The notes below the pieces were generated by a model. That model was given only the letters and a program-made list of their open reading frames with translations, searched no databases and was not told where the DNA came from. The position numbers and the translations under genes were made by a program. DNA of 64,000 nt from Eledone cirrhosa (lineage: Eukaryota > Mollusca > Cephalopoda > Octopoda > Eledonidae), in assembly GCA_964016885.1 (NCBI GenBank), contig OZ024743.1:187861647-187925646 (forward strand), written 5' to 3'. Positions 32,001 to 43,235 of the stretch are shown here, in pieces (within the stretch, counting starts at the first letter, position 1; the number at the start of each line of letters is the position of its first letter).

Positions 32001-33314
32001 TAGTAACAACTACAACAACAGCAGCAGCAATAACAACAACAGTAACAGTAGTAACAACTACAACAACAGCAGCAGCAATAACAACAACAGTAACAGTAGT
32101 AACAACTACAACAACAGCAGCAGCAATAATAACAACAGTAACTGTAGTAACAACTACAACAACAGCAGCAGCATTAACAACAACAGTAACAAAAGTAGTA
32201 ACAACTACAACACAGCAGCAGCAATAACAACAACAGTAACAACAGTAACAACTACAACAACAGCTGCAGCAATAACACAACAGTAACAACAGTAGTAACA
32301 ACTACAACACAGCAGCAGCAATAACAACAACAGTAACAGTAGTAACAACTACAACAACAGCAGCAGCAATAACAACAACAGTAACAGTAGTAACAACTAC
32401 AACAACAGCAGCAGCAATAACAACAACAACAGTCACAATACTAACAACTACAACAACAGCAGCAGCAATAACAACAACAGTAACAATAGTAACAACTACA
32501 ACAACAGCAGCAGCAATAACAACAACAGTAACAACAGTAACAACTACAACAACAGCAGCAGCAATAACAACAACAGTAACAGTAGTAACAACTACAACAA
32601 CAGCAGCAGCAATAACAACAACAGTAACAACAGTAACAACTACAACAACAGCAGCAGCAATAACAACAACAGTAACAATAGTAACAACTACAACAACAGC
32701 AGCAGCAATAACAACAACAGTAACAGTAGTAACAACTACAACACAGCAGCAGCAATAACACAACAGTAACAAAAGTAGTAACAACTACAACAACAGCAGC
32801 AGCAATAACAACAACAGTAACAATAGTAACAACTACAACACAGCAGCAGCAATAACAACAACAGTAACAGTAGTAACAACTACAACACAGCAGCAGCAAT
32901 AATAACAACAGTAACTGTAGTAACAACTACAACAACAGCAGCAGCAATAACAACAACAGTAACAGTAGTAACAACTACAACAACAGCAGCAGCAATAACA
33001 ACAACAGTAACAGTAGTAACAACTACAACAACAGCAGCAGCAATAACAACAACAGTAACAGTAGTAACAACTACAACAACAGCAGCAGCAATAACAACAA
33101 CAGTAACAGTAGTAACAACTACAACAACAGCAGCAGCAATAATAACAACAGTAACTGTAGTAACAACTACAACAACAGCAGCAGCATTAACAACAACAGT
33201 AACAAAAGTAGTAACAACTACAACACAGCAGCAGCAATAACAACAACAGTAACAACAGTAACAACTACAACAACAGCTGCAGCAATAACACAACAGTAAC
33301 AACAGTAGTAACAA
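29063..33314. repeat. 1,789-bp and 1,013-bp higher-order repeats
   Basis: Blocks at 29,063-30,124 and 30,852-31,913 are offset by 1,789 bp, with a few substitutions such as 'acaaaacag' for 'acaacacag'. Blocks at 31,428-32,301 and 32,441-33,314 are offset by 1,013 bp with identical translations. The same block family occurs at 15.9-16.7, 24.4-25.1, 26.8-27.2, 28.7-29.4 and 35.3-35.7 kb, so the right half of the array is a mosaic of one repeated cassette. Confidence 0.8.
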
Positions 33315-36300
33315 CTACAACACAGCAGCAGCAATAACAACAACAGTAACAGTAGTAACAACTACAACAACAGCAGCAGCAATAACAACAACAGTAACAG
33401 TAGTAACAACTACAACAACAGCAGCAGCAATAACAACAACAGTAAGAGTAGTAACAACTACAACAACAGCAGCAGCAATAACAACAACAGTAAGAGTAGT
33501 AACAACTACAACAACAGCAGCAGCAATAACAACAACAGTAACAATAGTAGTAACAACTACAACAACAGCAGCAGCAATAACAACAACAGTAAGAGTAGTA
33601 ACAACTACAACAACAGCAGCAGCAATAACAACAACAGTAACAGTAGTAACAACTACAACAACAGCACCAGCAATAACAACAACAGTAACAACAATAACAA
33701 CTACAACAACAGCAGCAGCAATAACAACAACAGTAACAACAGTAACAACTACAACAACAGCAGCCGCAATAACAACAACAGTAACAACAGCAGCAGCAAT
33801 AACAACAACAGTAACAGTAGTAACGACTACAACAACAGCAGCAGCAATAACAACAACGGTAACAACAGTAGTAACAGCTACAACAACAGCAGCAGCAATA
33901 ACAACAACAGTAACAGTAGTAACAACTACAACAACTACAACAACAGCAGCAGCAATAACAACAACGGTAACAACAGTAGTAACAACTACAACAACAGCAG
34001 CAGCAATAACAACAACTGTAACAATAGTAACAACTACAACAACAGCAGCAGCAATAACAACAACAGTAACAATAGTAACAACTACAACAACAGCAGCAGC
34101 AATAACAACAACAGTAACAATAGTAACAACTACAACAACAGCAGCAGCAATAACAACAACAGTAACAACAGTAGTAACAACTACAACAACAGCAGCAGCA
34201 ATAACAACAACAGTAACAACAGTAGTAACAACTACAACAACAGCAGCAGCAATAACAACAACAGTAACAACAGTAGTAACAACTACAACAACAGCAGCAG
34301 CAATAACAACAACAGTAACAACAATAGTAACAACTACAACAACAGCAGCAGCAATAACAACAACAACAGTAACAATAGTAACAACTACAACACAGCAGCA
34401 GCAATAACAACAACAGTAACAACTACAACCCAGCAGCAGCAATAACAACATCAGTAACAACAGTAGTAACAACTACAACAACAGCAGCAGCAATAATAAC
34501 AACAGTAACTGTAGTAACAACTACAACAACAGCAGCAGCAATAACAACAACAGTAACAACAGTAGTAACAACTACAACACAGCAGCAATAACAACAACAG
34601 TAACAATAGTAACAACTACAACAACAGCAGCAGCAATAACAACAACAGTAACAATAGTAACAACTACAACAACAGCAGCAGCAATAACAACAACAACAGT
34701 AACAATAGTAACAACTACAACAACAGCAGCAGCAATAACAACAACAGTAACAATAGTAACAACTACAACAACAGCAGCAGCAATAACAACAACAGTAACA
34801 GTAGTAACAACTACAACACAGCAGCAGCAATAACACAACAGTAACAAAAGTAGTAACAACTACAACAACAGCAGCAGCAATAACAACAACAGTAACAATA
34901 GTAACAACTACAACACAGCAGCAGCAATAACAACAACAGTAACAGTAGTAACAACTACAACACAGCAGCAGCAATAATAACAACAGTAACTGTAGTAACA
35001 ACTACAACAACAGCAGCAGCAATAACAACAACAGTAACAGTAGTAACAACTACAACAACAGCAGCAGCAATAACAACAACAGTAACAGTAGTAACAACTA
35101 CAACAACAGCAGCAGCAATAACAACAACAGTAACAGTAGTAACAACTACAACAACAGCAGCAGCAATAACAACAACAGTAACAGTAGTAACAACTACAAC
35201 AACAGCAGCAGCAATAATAACAACAGTAACTGTAGTAACAACTACAACAACAGCAGCAGCATTAACAACAACAGTAACAAAAGTAGTAACAACTACAACA
35301 CAGCAGCAGCAATAACAACAACAGTAACAACAGTAACAACAGTAACAACTACAACAACAGCAGCAGCAATAACACAACAGTAACAACAGTAGTAACAACT
35401 ACAACACAGCAGCAGCAATAACAACAACAGTAACAATAGTAACAACTACAACAACAGCAGCAGCAATAACAACAACAGTAACAATAGTAACAACTACAAC
35501 AACAGCAGCAGCAATAACAACAACAGTAACAATAGTAGTAACAACTACAACAACAGCAGCAGCAATAATAACAACAGTAACTGTAGTAACAACTACAACA
35601 ACAGCAGCAGCAATAACAACAACAGTAACAGTAGTAACAACTACAACACAGCAGCAGCAATAACAACAACAGTAACAACAGTAACAACTACAACAACAGC
35701 TGCAGCAATAACACAACAGTAACAACAGTAGTAACAACTACAACACAGCAGCAGCAATAACAACAACAGTAACAGTAGTAACAACTACAACAACAGCAGC
35801 AGCAATAACAACAACAGTAACAGTAGTAACAACTACAACAACAGCAGCAGCAATAACAACAACAGTAACAGTAGTAACAACTACAACAACAGCAGCAGCA
35901 ATAACAACAACAGTAAGAGTAGTAACAACTACAACAACAGCAGCAGCAATAACAACAACAGTAACAATAGTAGTAACAACTACAACAACAGCAGCAGCAA
36001 TAACAACAACAGTAAGAGTAGTAACAACTACAACAACAGCAGCAGCAATAACAACAACAGTAACAGTAGTAACAACTACAACAACAGCAGCAGCAATAAC
36101 AACAACAGTAACAACAGTAACAACTACAACAACAGCAGCAGCAATAACAACAACAGTAACAGTAGTAACAACTACAACACAGCAGCAGCAATAATAACAA
36201 CAGTAACAGTAGTAACAACTACAACAACAGCAGCAGCAATAACAACAACAGTAACAGTAGTAACAACTACAACAACAGCAGCAGCAATAACAACAACAGT

Positions 36301-36420
36301 AACAACAGTATTGACAACTACAACAACAGCAGCAGCAATAACAACAACAGTAACAACAGTAACAACTACAACAACAGCAGCAGCAATAACAACAACAGTA
36401 ACAACAGTAGTAACAACTAC

Positions 36421-36700
36421 AACACAGCAGCAGCAATAACAACAACAGTAATAGTAGTAACAACAACAGCAGCAGCAATAACAACAACAGTAACAACAGT
36501 AACAACTACAACAACAGCAGCAGCAATAACAACAACAGTAACAACAGTAGTAACAACTACAACACAGCAGCAGCAATAACAACAACAGTAATAGTAGTAA
36601 CAACAACAGCAGCAGCAATAACAACAACAGTAACAACAGTAACAACTACAATAACAGCAGCAGCAATAACAACAACAGTTACAGCAAAGTGTCTCCTCTC
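36421..36700. repeat. 140-bp tandem at right edge of the array
   Basis: Two 140-bp copies (36,421-36,560 and 36,561-36,700) close the array. Each carries the otherwise absent variant 'cagtaatagtagtaac'. The second copy decays into unique DNA near 36,690 ('agttacagcaaagtgtc'), which marks the array boundary. Confidence 0.75.
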
Positions 36701-37589
36701 AAAGATTCTTTTCTATATTTGTCAGATAGCCATTGCTGATTTAACTTCTATGAGTTCTAAATTCCAAATTCATATTAAAAACAGTCAAGAAGCTTTCCTG
36801 CCTTTCATCTTTTCAATCACTTTGCATACTGAAACCAGGTTTTGTTTTGATAACTCTCTTCTTTAAGTTAGATATTGTTGAGATAAATTATTGTTATTTC
36901 ATTTGTACTTGTAATAATAATAACAATAACAATACTTCCTTCCACGCATTTCTCTAGAGTTTTCAAGTGTTTCCATCAAACCATTGCTTCTTGAGTATTT
37001 CAGTATTCCCTTTTATTTATATATTTATTCATTCATTCTTCGGTTTTTTTCATTCAAGGCTTTGTGATCATTACATTAAGAAAACGAACCTAACCCACTC
37101 ATTCTGTCACTTTTCTCTCTAAACACTCCTAACTTCTGGATATACTCAATTTCCTTATATTCCCTCTTATTTTCTTTAGCACTTTACATCTGTCATTTTT
37201 TCTTTTGGTGTAATGCAACAGAATGCATTTTCATAAGTGGTATTTTACATATTCTATCAAGCACATTTATGGAGAAATCTAATATTTATTGTAGCAAACA
37301 GTTAGCTCCTAAGTATGAAAAATTCTTGTTATCTTTCTTTTATTTAATATTTTTGATACATGTGTTATTGTCCATATTTTGAGAGTACTTTGGCAAAATA
37401 TACTCTGTATTACAATATGAAAAAGTACAAATTGTGTCTAGAATGATATTGGATAATGTGTTCACAAAATATTTTTTCGCATTTCTCTTTCTCTAATCAC
37501 CCTAATTTATTAAGTTTACCATGGTTTCATATTTAATTTCTTTTAAGTGCAATAAAAGAGAAATTAAAATTGGATGCTGAAAATTATTA
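36701..37589. other. AT-rich spacer, no gene seen
   Basis: This is single-copy-looking AT-rich sequence right of the minisatellite, containing short (AAT)n/(AAC)n runs near 36,915. I see no supported ORF, RNA gene or transposon. Confidence 0.5.
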
Positions 37590-37591
37590 CA

Positions 37592-37638
37592 TGGTATATA
37601 TATATGTATATATGTATATATATATATATATATATATA
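37592..37638. repeat. (TA)n/(GTATA)n microsatellite
   Basis: This is a TA-rich simple repeat directly at the 5' truncation point of the LINE-B copy that follows. Several transposon copies in the window start or end in such TA tracts. Confidence 0.9.
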
Positions 37639-39091
37639 AAAGTAAGCCGCTCTACCTGGCATTCGTCGATCTCGAGAAAGCCTTTGACAGATTTCCCCGT
37701 GCTATAATCTGGTGGGCTCTTAGAAAACCAGGAGTAGATGAACGGCTTGTGAAAGCTGTACAAGGAGCAGTCAGCAAAGTTAGGATTAGCAATGACTATA
37801 GCGAGGAATTTATCATACAGGTCGGTGTCCACCAGGGCTCTGTTCTTAGCCCTCTCCTGTTCATCACAGTTTTGCAGGCAATAAGGGAGGAGTTTAAGAC
37901 CGGATGCCCATGGGAACTCCTGTATGCAGATGACCTCGCACTTATAGCTGAATCTATGGTAGAACTAGAGAAGAAATTCCAAACTTGGAAGCAGGGACTA
38001 GAAAGAAAGGGTCTCAAAGTCAACATGACAAAGTAAGTAGATGAGAAAACATAACCCAGATTCCCTCCGGCAAATGGCCTTGCTCAGTATGTAGGAACGG
38101 TGTAGGTAGGAACTCCATCCTCTGCCCCAAATGAAAACAATGGGTACACAAGAGATGTAGTTGGATCTTAGGAAGCTTAACTAAGAATGTAGGCTTCACA
38201 TGTAGCAGCTGTGCTGGGACAGCAAGCAGCAAACAGCCACAGGAAACAAGTACCACCAATCTCTGGGAGGGCTCTGTAGAAACAGTAGACAGCTTCTGCT
38301 ACCTAGGTGACCGAATTAGCAGGGGAGGTGGGTGTTCGGAAAGTAAATAACTAGGGTAAGAACGGGATGGAAGAAGTTCAGGGAGCTACTGCCACTGTTA
38401 GCTGCAAAAGGCTTTTCCCTCAAAATGAAAGGCAGACTGTATGATGCATGTATACGAACAGCAATGTTACATGGTAGTGAGACTTGGGCGCTGTCTGTGG
38501 AAGACTTGTGTAGATTAGAAAGAAACGTAGCATGCATGCTCCAATCGATGTGTAATAGTAATATACGCGAACGGCAAAGCATAAACAAATTGAGAGAGAG
38601 ACTGAGCATAATAGCAATCAAATGCTGGTATGGACATGTGATGCGTATGAAGGATGACAGCTGCATAAAAAGGTGCAGAGCACTAGAAGTCAATGGAAAC
38701 CGTGGAGTGGGGAGACCCAAGAAGACCTGGGATGAGGTGATAAAAACCAACCTTACCCAATTATACCTCTGGTATAATTGGGTAAGGTCGGCTGAAGCAT
38801 ATAGACAATATGCCCCCACACCTTCCCACTGCAAAGTGGTTGTGGAGGTGCCACGGCAAAAAAGCACCCAGCCCACACTGTAAAGTGGACGTGTAGGCGC
38901 CACGGAAAAAAGCACCCAGCACTCACTGTAAATGAGGTTGGTGTTAGGAAGGGCATCCAGTGTAGAAAGCAAGCCAAAATCAGTTCCTGTATGAGCAAGG
39001 CATGGTCAGCCGACCAGCTACTGCCCACAACAGGACAACCCATCTAACCCATGCTAGCGTGGAAGAACGGACGTAAAACGGTGATGATGAT
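37639..39091 (+). pseudogene. 5'-truncated LINE, subfamily B (reverse transcriptase to 3' tail)
   Basis: This is a decayed copy of a non-LTR retrotransposon. The frame opens inside the reverse transcriptase palm ('AFVDLEKAFDRFPR' near 37,650) and continues through 'VGVHQGSVLSPLLF' and the catalytic 'YADDLALIAES' (about 37,923-37,955) to a stop at 38,036. A Cys/His finger related to that of the intact A copy follows at about 38,080-38,220, with a stop codon where its fourth Cys should be. The C-terminal region resumes at 38,425-38,883 ('RLYDACIRTAMLHGSETW', 'WYGHVMRMKDDS'). The 3' end is the hairpin 'cccatgctagcgtgg' (39,048-39,062) plus GAT repeats. No endonuclease domain remains. It is non-functional, and related to but distinct from subfamily A. 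Confidence 0.85.
38751..38787. repeat. Perfect 17-bp inverted repeat with 3-nt loop
   Basis: 'ccttacccaattatacc' and its exact reverse complement are separated by 'tct'. It lies inside the LINE-B copy. The corresponding site of the other B copy (about 49,660-49,685) has only the left half, so the hairpin is particular to this copy. Confidence 0.85.
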
Positions 39092-39529
39092 ATACACACA
39101 CACACACCTATATATATATAAAAATATATATTTGTTTGTCATTAACACATGTTAAATGTTTAAACAAACAATTTCTGCTTCCATCATAAATCAGGATCTT
39201 GTGAAATTGAGAAATATTAATCCGTCGATACAGAAATAAATATTACCAAAAATTATTACCAAATATATCCTTTGGAAAATAGAAAGATAAGGTAACATGT
39301 GAAGATGTTCTCTTAAAATGTGATGAAATGAATGCAAGAAAGGTTACACTCTTAAGTGCATTGGGAAGAACAAATTCTTGCTATGAAAAATCAGGAGGCT
39401 CATTTCTTTTTAGGATAACCAAATATTTTCCAGCTGGAAAATTATATTAACAGAACTAATATGATTAAACTTATAGATACTGAAGGTAATTATAATAATT
39501 GCAACAATAATAATAATATTAATAATATT
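39092..39529. other. AT-rich spacer, no gene seen
   Basis: The spacer begins with short CA and TA runs. The rest is AT-rich, with (AAT)n near 39,500. I see nothing else that can be supported. Confidence 0.45.
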
Positions 39530-40400
39530 AATGACAAAAATAATAGTTTCTTTATTGTCCAAAAGGGCTAATAGGAACAAAAACATTACATCCAGCACAG
39601 AACGGTATAGGACGATACAAAGTGGGTTTTGGCCATGTAAAAAAGTTATAACAAGTAAATAGAACTGTGTAAAAACAAATTAAAAAGTTCAAACAACAAA
39701 AATTCCCCAAAAGGGGGGGGGGGGGGAACCTCTGAGGGTCACTCATGGTGAAAACCACACAGAAGACCATGGCAACTCTGACCAACAGGGTACATGCCCT
39801 CTCTCAGTTCTCCCACTTCTCAGTCTACAGGCGCATACTCAGAACGGGCCTGTTCACTTGGACCAGACTCGCCACTTTCACTCATCGTTCAACAAACTTA
39901 CTGGAAGACAGCACTTGCCTCTCCACTCTGATTTTCCTCTTCAAGTGAAATTTGATAAAGTTAATCAGGAATACAACCTTGTCCACCACACAATCTCTTA
40001 TGCCATGGGCACCAGGCAGAAGAAAACTTCCTGCCCTTCCTCCTCCTTAAAGGAGGACGGTGGGGTTATCTGCACAATGGACTCAGTCGCTAACTGGATC
40101 CAACAACAACTGTTTGGCATAGTCCCACAAGTCAGCAATGCTCAGGCACTAAACAAGTGCGGGCATGACAGTTTCGTCGCCCTGCACACATCTCAGACAG
40201 GTTCGGCTGACAGCACTTTTGAGACTGTAGAGCTTATCTCGAACCTGCAATGCTCCCCAGTAGCACTGCCAGGCCAGGGATTTCTGGAACTTGTCCATAG
40301 ACCCCGGGCTAAAAGTTCTCTTGAAGAGAGCGAACAGCTGGTCGTCTTCGATGATAATAATAATAGTGATAATAACTATAGTATTTATAATAATATAATA
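39530..40400 (-). pseudogene. LINE 3' fragment with zf-RVT-like Cys motif
   Basis: On the minus strand, from about 40,340 down to 39,550, broken frames resemble the C-terminal part of LINE ORF2 proteins. There is a segment 'SPGSMDKFQKSLAWQCYWG', then 'RTCLRCVQGDETVMPALV', which matches the Cys-x2-Cys...His layout of the zinc-binding region after reverse transcriptase with the His changed to Pro. A Trp-rich stretch 'LVPMA...EIVWWTRLYS' and a 3' section ending in AT triplets follow. Many stops and frameshifts are present, and the copy includes a 14-G run at 39,713-39,726. The parent family differs from A, B and D. The clade is not resolved. Confidence 0.6.
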
Positions 40401-40425
40401 ATAATAGGCAAATAATAATAAGTAA

Positions 40426-40476
40426 CCCATGCTAGCATGGACAAAAAGGATGTTAAATGGTGATGAAGATGATGAT
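40426..40476 (+). mobile_element. Isolated LINE A/B-type 3' tail
   Basis: This is the perfect palindrome 'ccatgctagcatgg', then an AAAAAGGATGTTAAA-type box, then GATG repeats. It is the terminal signature of the A/B elements without any body, so either an extremely 5'-truncated insertion or a SINE using the same tail. Confidence 0.7.
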
Positions 40477-40789
40477 ATATAAAAAAAAACTGAGTATAAA
40501 GTTTGATTGTTCGTAGTTATCACATCATGACATATATCATCTGCATATTGTCTGTACTGTCTGTTTGTTAGTATATAATGTTGGGCTGTAATGTAAGAAT
40601 GTTTTTCACAAGCCAAAATTGCTTAAGATTTTTTGTTTATATATGGATATTAGGAAACAAATTTATAAATGTTCTTTATTTTATCAATTTTACATTAAAA
40701 TTCCAACTTTGCACTGTTATCTCTCATTGTGAAGCTGGAGATCATGTAATATCACAAAGTAAAATTTCATACTTCTCCCTACATCTATT

Positions 40790-41560
40790 TGCTAGGCATT
40801 TAGTATAGACTTTACCAGAGAGAGACTTAATAAGAAATTGCTTTTCTATAATGAAAGCAATCTCTCTTGACTCCCTTTTTAAAAATTAGGATTATCACTC
40901 CTGATTGCCATTATTGAGGTGCCTTTCCAGAGATCCAGGCCACTTGGCATACTTGAGTCAACCAGAGAATACCTTCTCTATTTAAGGTTTTTAACATCTC
41001 TGCTTGAATTTCGTCCTCCCTAAGGGTCTTGCCCCATTTGAGCTCTTTAATTGTACTTGTGACATCAGCTTCTGAGAGATTAGTTATCACTCCCTGATGC
41101 ACCTTGTTTACATCAGAAGATGCTGCTGTAACCAGGTTTAGGAGATCAGGAATGTATTTACTCCACCTCCCAAGGATACTCCTCTCTGAATAGAGGATAA
41201 CACCAGATGTATTCCTGATAGCAGGTGTGAAGGGGGACTTCTTATAACAGAGTTGGTGGATGGTCTGCCAGAACACTTTATTTACTGATCTGAAGTCGGA
41301 TTCCAGCTTAAACCCCAAATCCTCCTATGTCTTAACTTTGGATGTATTTACTGTCTCTGCTGCAATTCTTCATGCCTGCTTGTCCTACAAGTGCAACAAG
41401 AAGGACTTATTTCCAAGGCAAGCTTTGTAGGCCTCCTTCTTTACTCATTTAACATCTTTGACTTCTTGATTAAATCAAGAGATCCTCCTGCCACCTGGCA
41501 CCACACTAAGCCACTTTTGCCTGCATCATTTAACAGCTGAAACAGAGACTGCTGAGCTAA
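40790..41560 (-). pseudogene. LINE-D fragment (pre-RT and early RT region)
   Basis: The minus-strand frame 41,318-40,911 reads 'FRSVNKVFWQTIHQLCYKK', 'NTSGVILYSERSILGRW' and 'IKELKWGKTLREDEIQAEML', the linker and first fingers motif of a LINE reverse transcriptase. Broken continuation downstream to about 40,800 matches 'IFKKG..R....YRKAISY' in another frame. The same protein segments occur in the copy at 61.1-61.7 kb, so both belong to one family. Upstream sequence to about 41,560 is more decayed. Catalytic RT motifs are absent here. Confidence 0.75.
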
Positions 41561-42165
41561 ACAGTTTCCACTCAATTTCGAAGAAGGAGTAAAGTAACAA
41601 ACAATTTGCATTAAAATAATAAAGTGTTTAATTAAAATGACAAATCAAAAGCATCTTTTTCTTTTTGCCTAAGCTGTGTTGCAGAACATTTCTGATATGA
41701 AAAATAAAGGAAATAAATAAAAAAAAAAATAACTTGATAAGATATTGATCCTGCAAATAAAATTGAATTAGGAGAGCAAAAAGTGATGGATTAGCCTATT
41801 TATCCCCCAGCATCTGATTATAACTATTTCTCCATTACGTTTTTGCAAATTCAGAAGTGATTTAAAAATTGAAGTAAATTTTAACTTCTAAAGAAAATTG
41901 TCTCTTCATTTATTTTTACATTTTAATGGCATCATCAAATATAGTTTCATAATTATGTGTTAATATTTATTTCCATATTTTCTAAACATGATACATGTGT
42001 ATCCCAGTTTTATGAATCCCAAGAGAGGTTTGGTGTAAAAAAAGGCATCTAATCATAGAACTGTCTCAAAACATCCTGCCCATTCCATGCCAGCAAAGAA
42101 AATGGAATGAAAAATGATCACTGTGAGGATAATGGTAATCTACATTTTACCTACATTACTTCTTA
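41561..42165. other. AT-rich spacer with a decayed LINE tail
   Basis: This is mostly AT-rich. From about 42,030 to 42,140 a degraded A/B-type 3' tail can be recognised ('aaaaaggcatctaatcat', 'ccatgccagcaaagaaaa', then ATG-like remnants). No gene is seen. Confidence 0.5.
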
Positions 42166-42381
42166 AATAATTGTTTCTATTTTAGGTAGAAGGCCAGCAA
42201 AGGAGAAAAAAAAGTTGATTAAATTGAGTCCAGTGCATTACTGGTGCTTTATTTTATCAACCTCGTAAGGATAAAAGGTAAAGCTAATCTTGGTGGGATT
42301 TGAACTCAGAATGTAAAGAGCTGTAAGTCTATGCTGCAAAGCAGGCTGTCTGGCATTTTACAGACACTGCCAATCCACTGC
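42166..42381 (-). mobile_element. Decayed cephalopod tRNA-derived SINE
   Basis: Same family as the copies at 58.4 and 62.9 kb. It shares 'aataattgtttcta', 'ccagtgcattactgg', 'ctttattttatcaacc', 'gggatttgaactcaga' and 'actgccaatccactgc'. It carries many substitutions and an internal A-rich change, so it is an older insertion. The tRNA-related end (B-box-like GTTCAAATCC on the minus strand) lies to the right. Confidence 0.8.
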
Positions 42382-43064
42382 AGTATTTTAGTTATTCAGC
42401 TGACAACATCTAATAAGAGCCCTACATCCAAGGTTATGAAGCAAGGTTACAGACTAAGGTTTTGGCAGTAGGAAGGTAACTGAGGCAGCAATGATTGATA
42501 TCAGGATGACAATCTAGTGGAACATTTGGAAGGACTTTTCAACATACAATATAAGTTTTGCAGACTACAACAAGTAGGTCAAAATGCCTGATAGAAGCAG
42601 GTACATACAGACCAAGCAATGGTTCATGATAAATATTGGATTGGTCTATTTATTATTTGTTTACTGGTTCTATACTGGTTCTATACCCATATGAGACATA
42701 GGGGTACTAACATCTAACTTTAGTGTTTTGTTTTTTCTTTTTATTTAAATTCAATTCATATTTTAAAAGAAGTAGGTATTTTATGAAGAAATTCTGTATA
42801 AAGGGGACCAAGTTTTGTAGCTATGTAGTTGTAAATGTATTGGGTCTGGGAATATGCATTAATGGTCATATTCTTTATAAACATCCAAAGTCAATAAATA
42901 CGCCAGGATTCTTTCATTCTGATGATTGAAAGCAAAATTCTTTTGCTTTTAAGAAACCACTGGTAAATGAAATAATTGCTTTATGTTGTTTATTACATAA
43001 CTATTAAGCTCTGTTACCTACATAGAGCACTCTTTTTTCCTGGACTTTTCAGACGGAATTACTT

Positions 43065-43068
<4 letters not shown>
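42382..43068. other. AT-rich spacer, no gene seen
   Basis: Only short, unconvincing open frames are present. No RNA gene or known transposon is recognised. Confidence 0.4.
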
Positions 43069-43132
<64 letters not shown>

Positions 43133-43141
43133 TATATATAT
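43069..43141. repeat. (CA)n(TA)n compound microsatellite
   Basis: About 15 CA units are followed by about 20 TA units with one interruption. Confidence 0.95.
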
Positions 43142-43235
43142 GTTGCATTACTTGCACAGATTCCCTTAACTCTCTGTCATCATTCAATTCCATTTTCATC
43201 ATATTCAGCAGGTCAGAGAGACTGCAGTTTATTTC

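Larger units (their letters stand above)
549..36700. repeat. 36-kb A/C-rich minisatellite, 48-bp unit, with higher-order structure
   Basis: This is one continuous tandem array with a basic unit of 48 bp. Read in triplets on the plus strand, the unit is mostly ACA, then GCA three times, ATA, ACA three times and a GTA-ACA-ATA-GTA box. In that phase it would translate as TTTTTAAAITTTVTIV. Unit variants differ mainly by whole triplets (45, 48 and 51 bp), plus a common 47-bp form in which 'acaacagc' becomes 'acacagc'. Total length divided by 48 gives about 750 units. The plus strand is A/C-rich and G-poor, so the strands are strongly asymmetric. No foreign sequence interrupts the array. It appears to have grown from triplet microsatellite seeds and then by unequal exchange of multi-kb blocks. 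I see no evidence that it encodes a protein. Confidence 0.95.

Noticed and set aside
549..36700. CRISPR-like regular repeats
   Set aside because: There are no unique spacers; unit and 'spacer' are the same low-complexity triplets, and the genome is eukaryotic.
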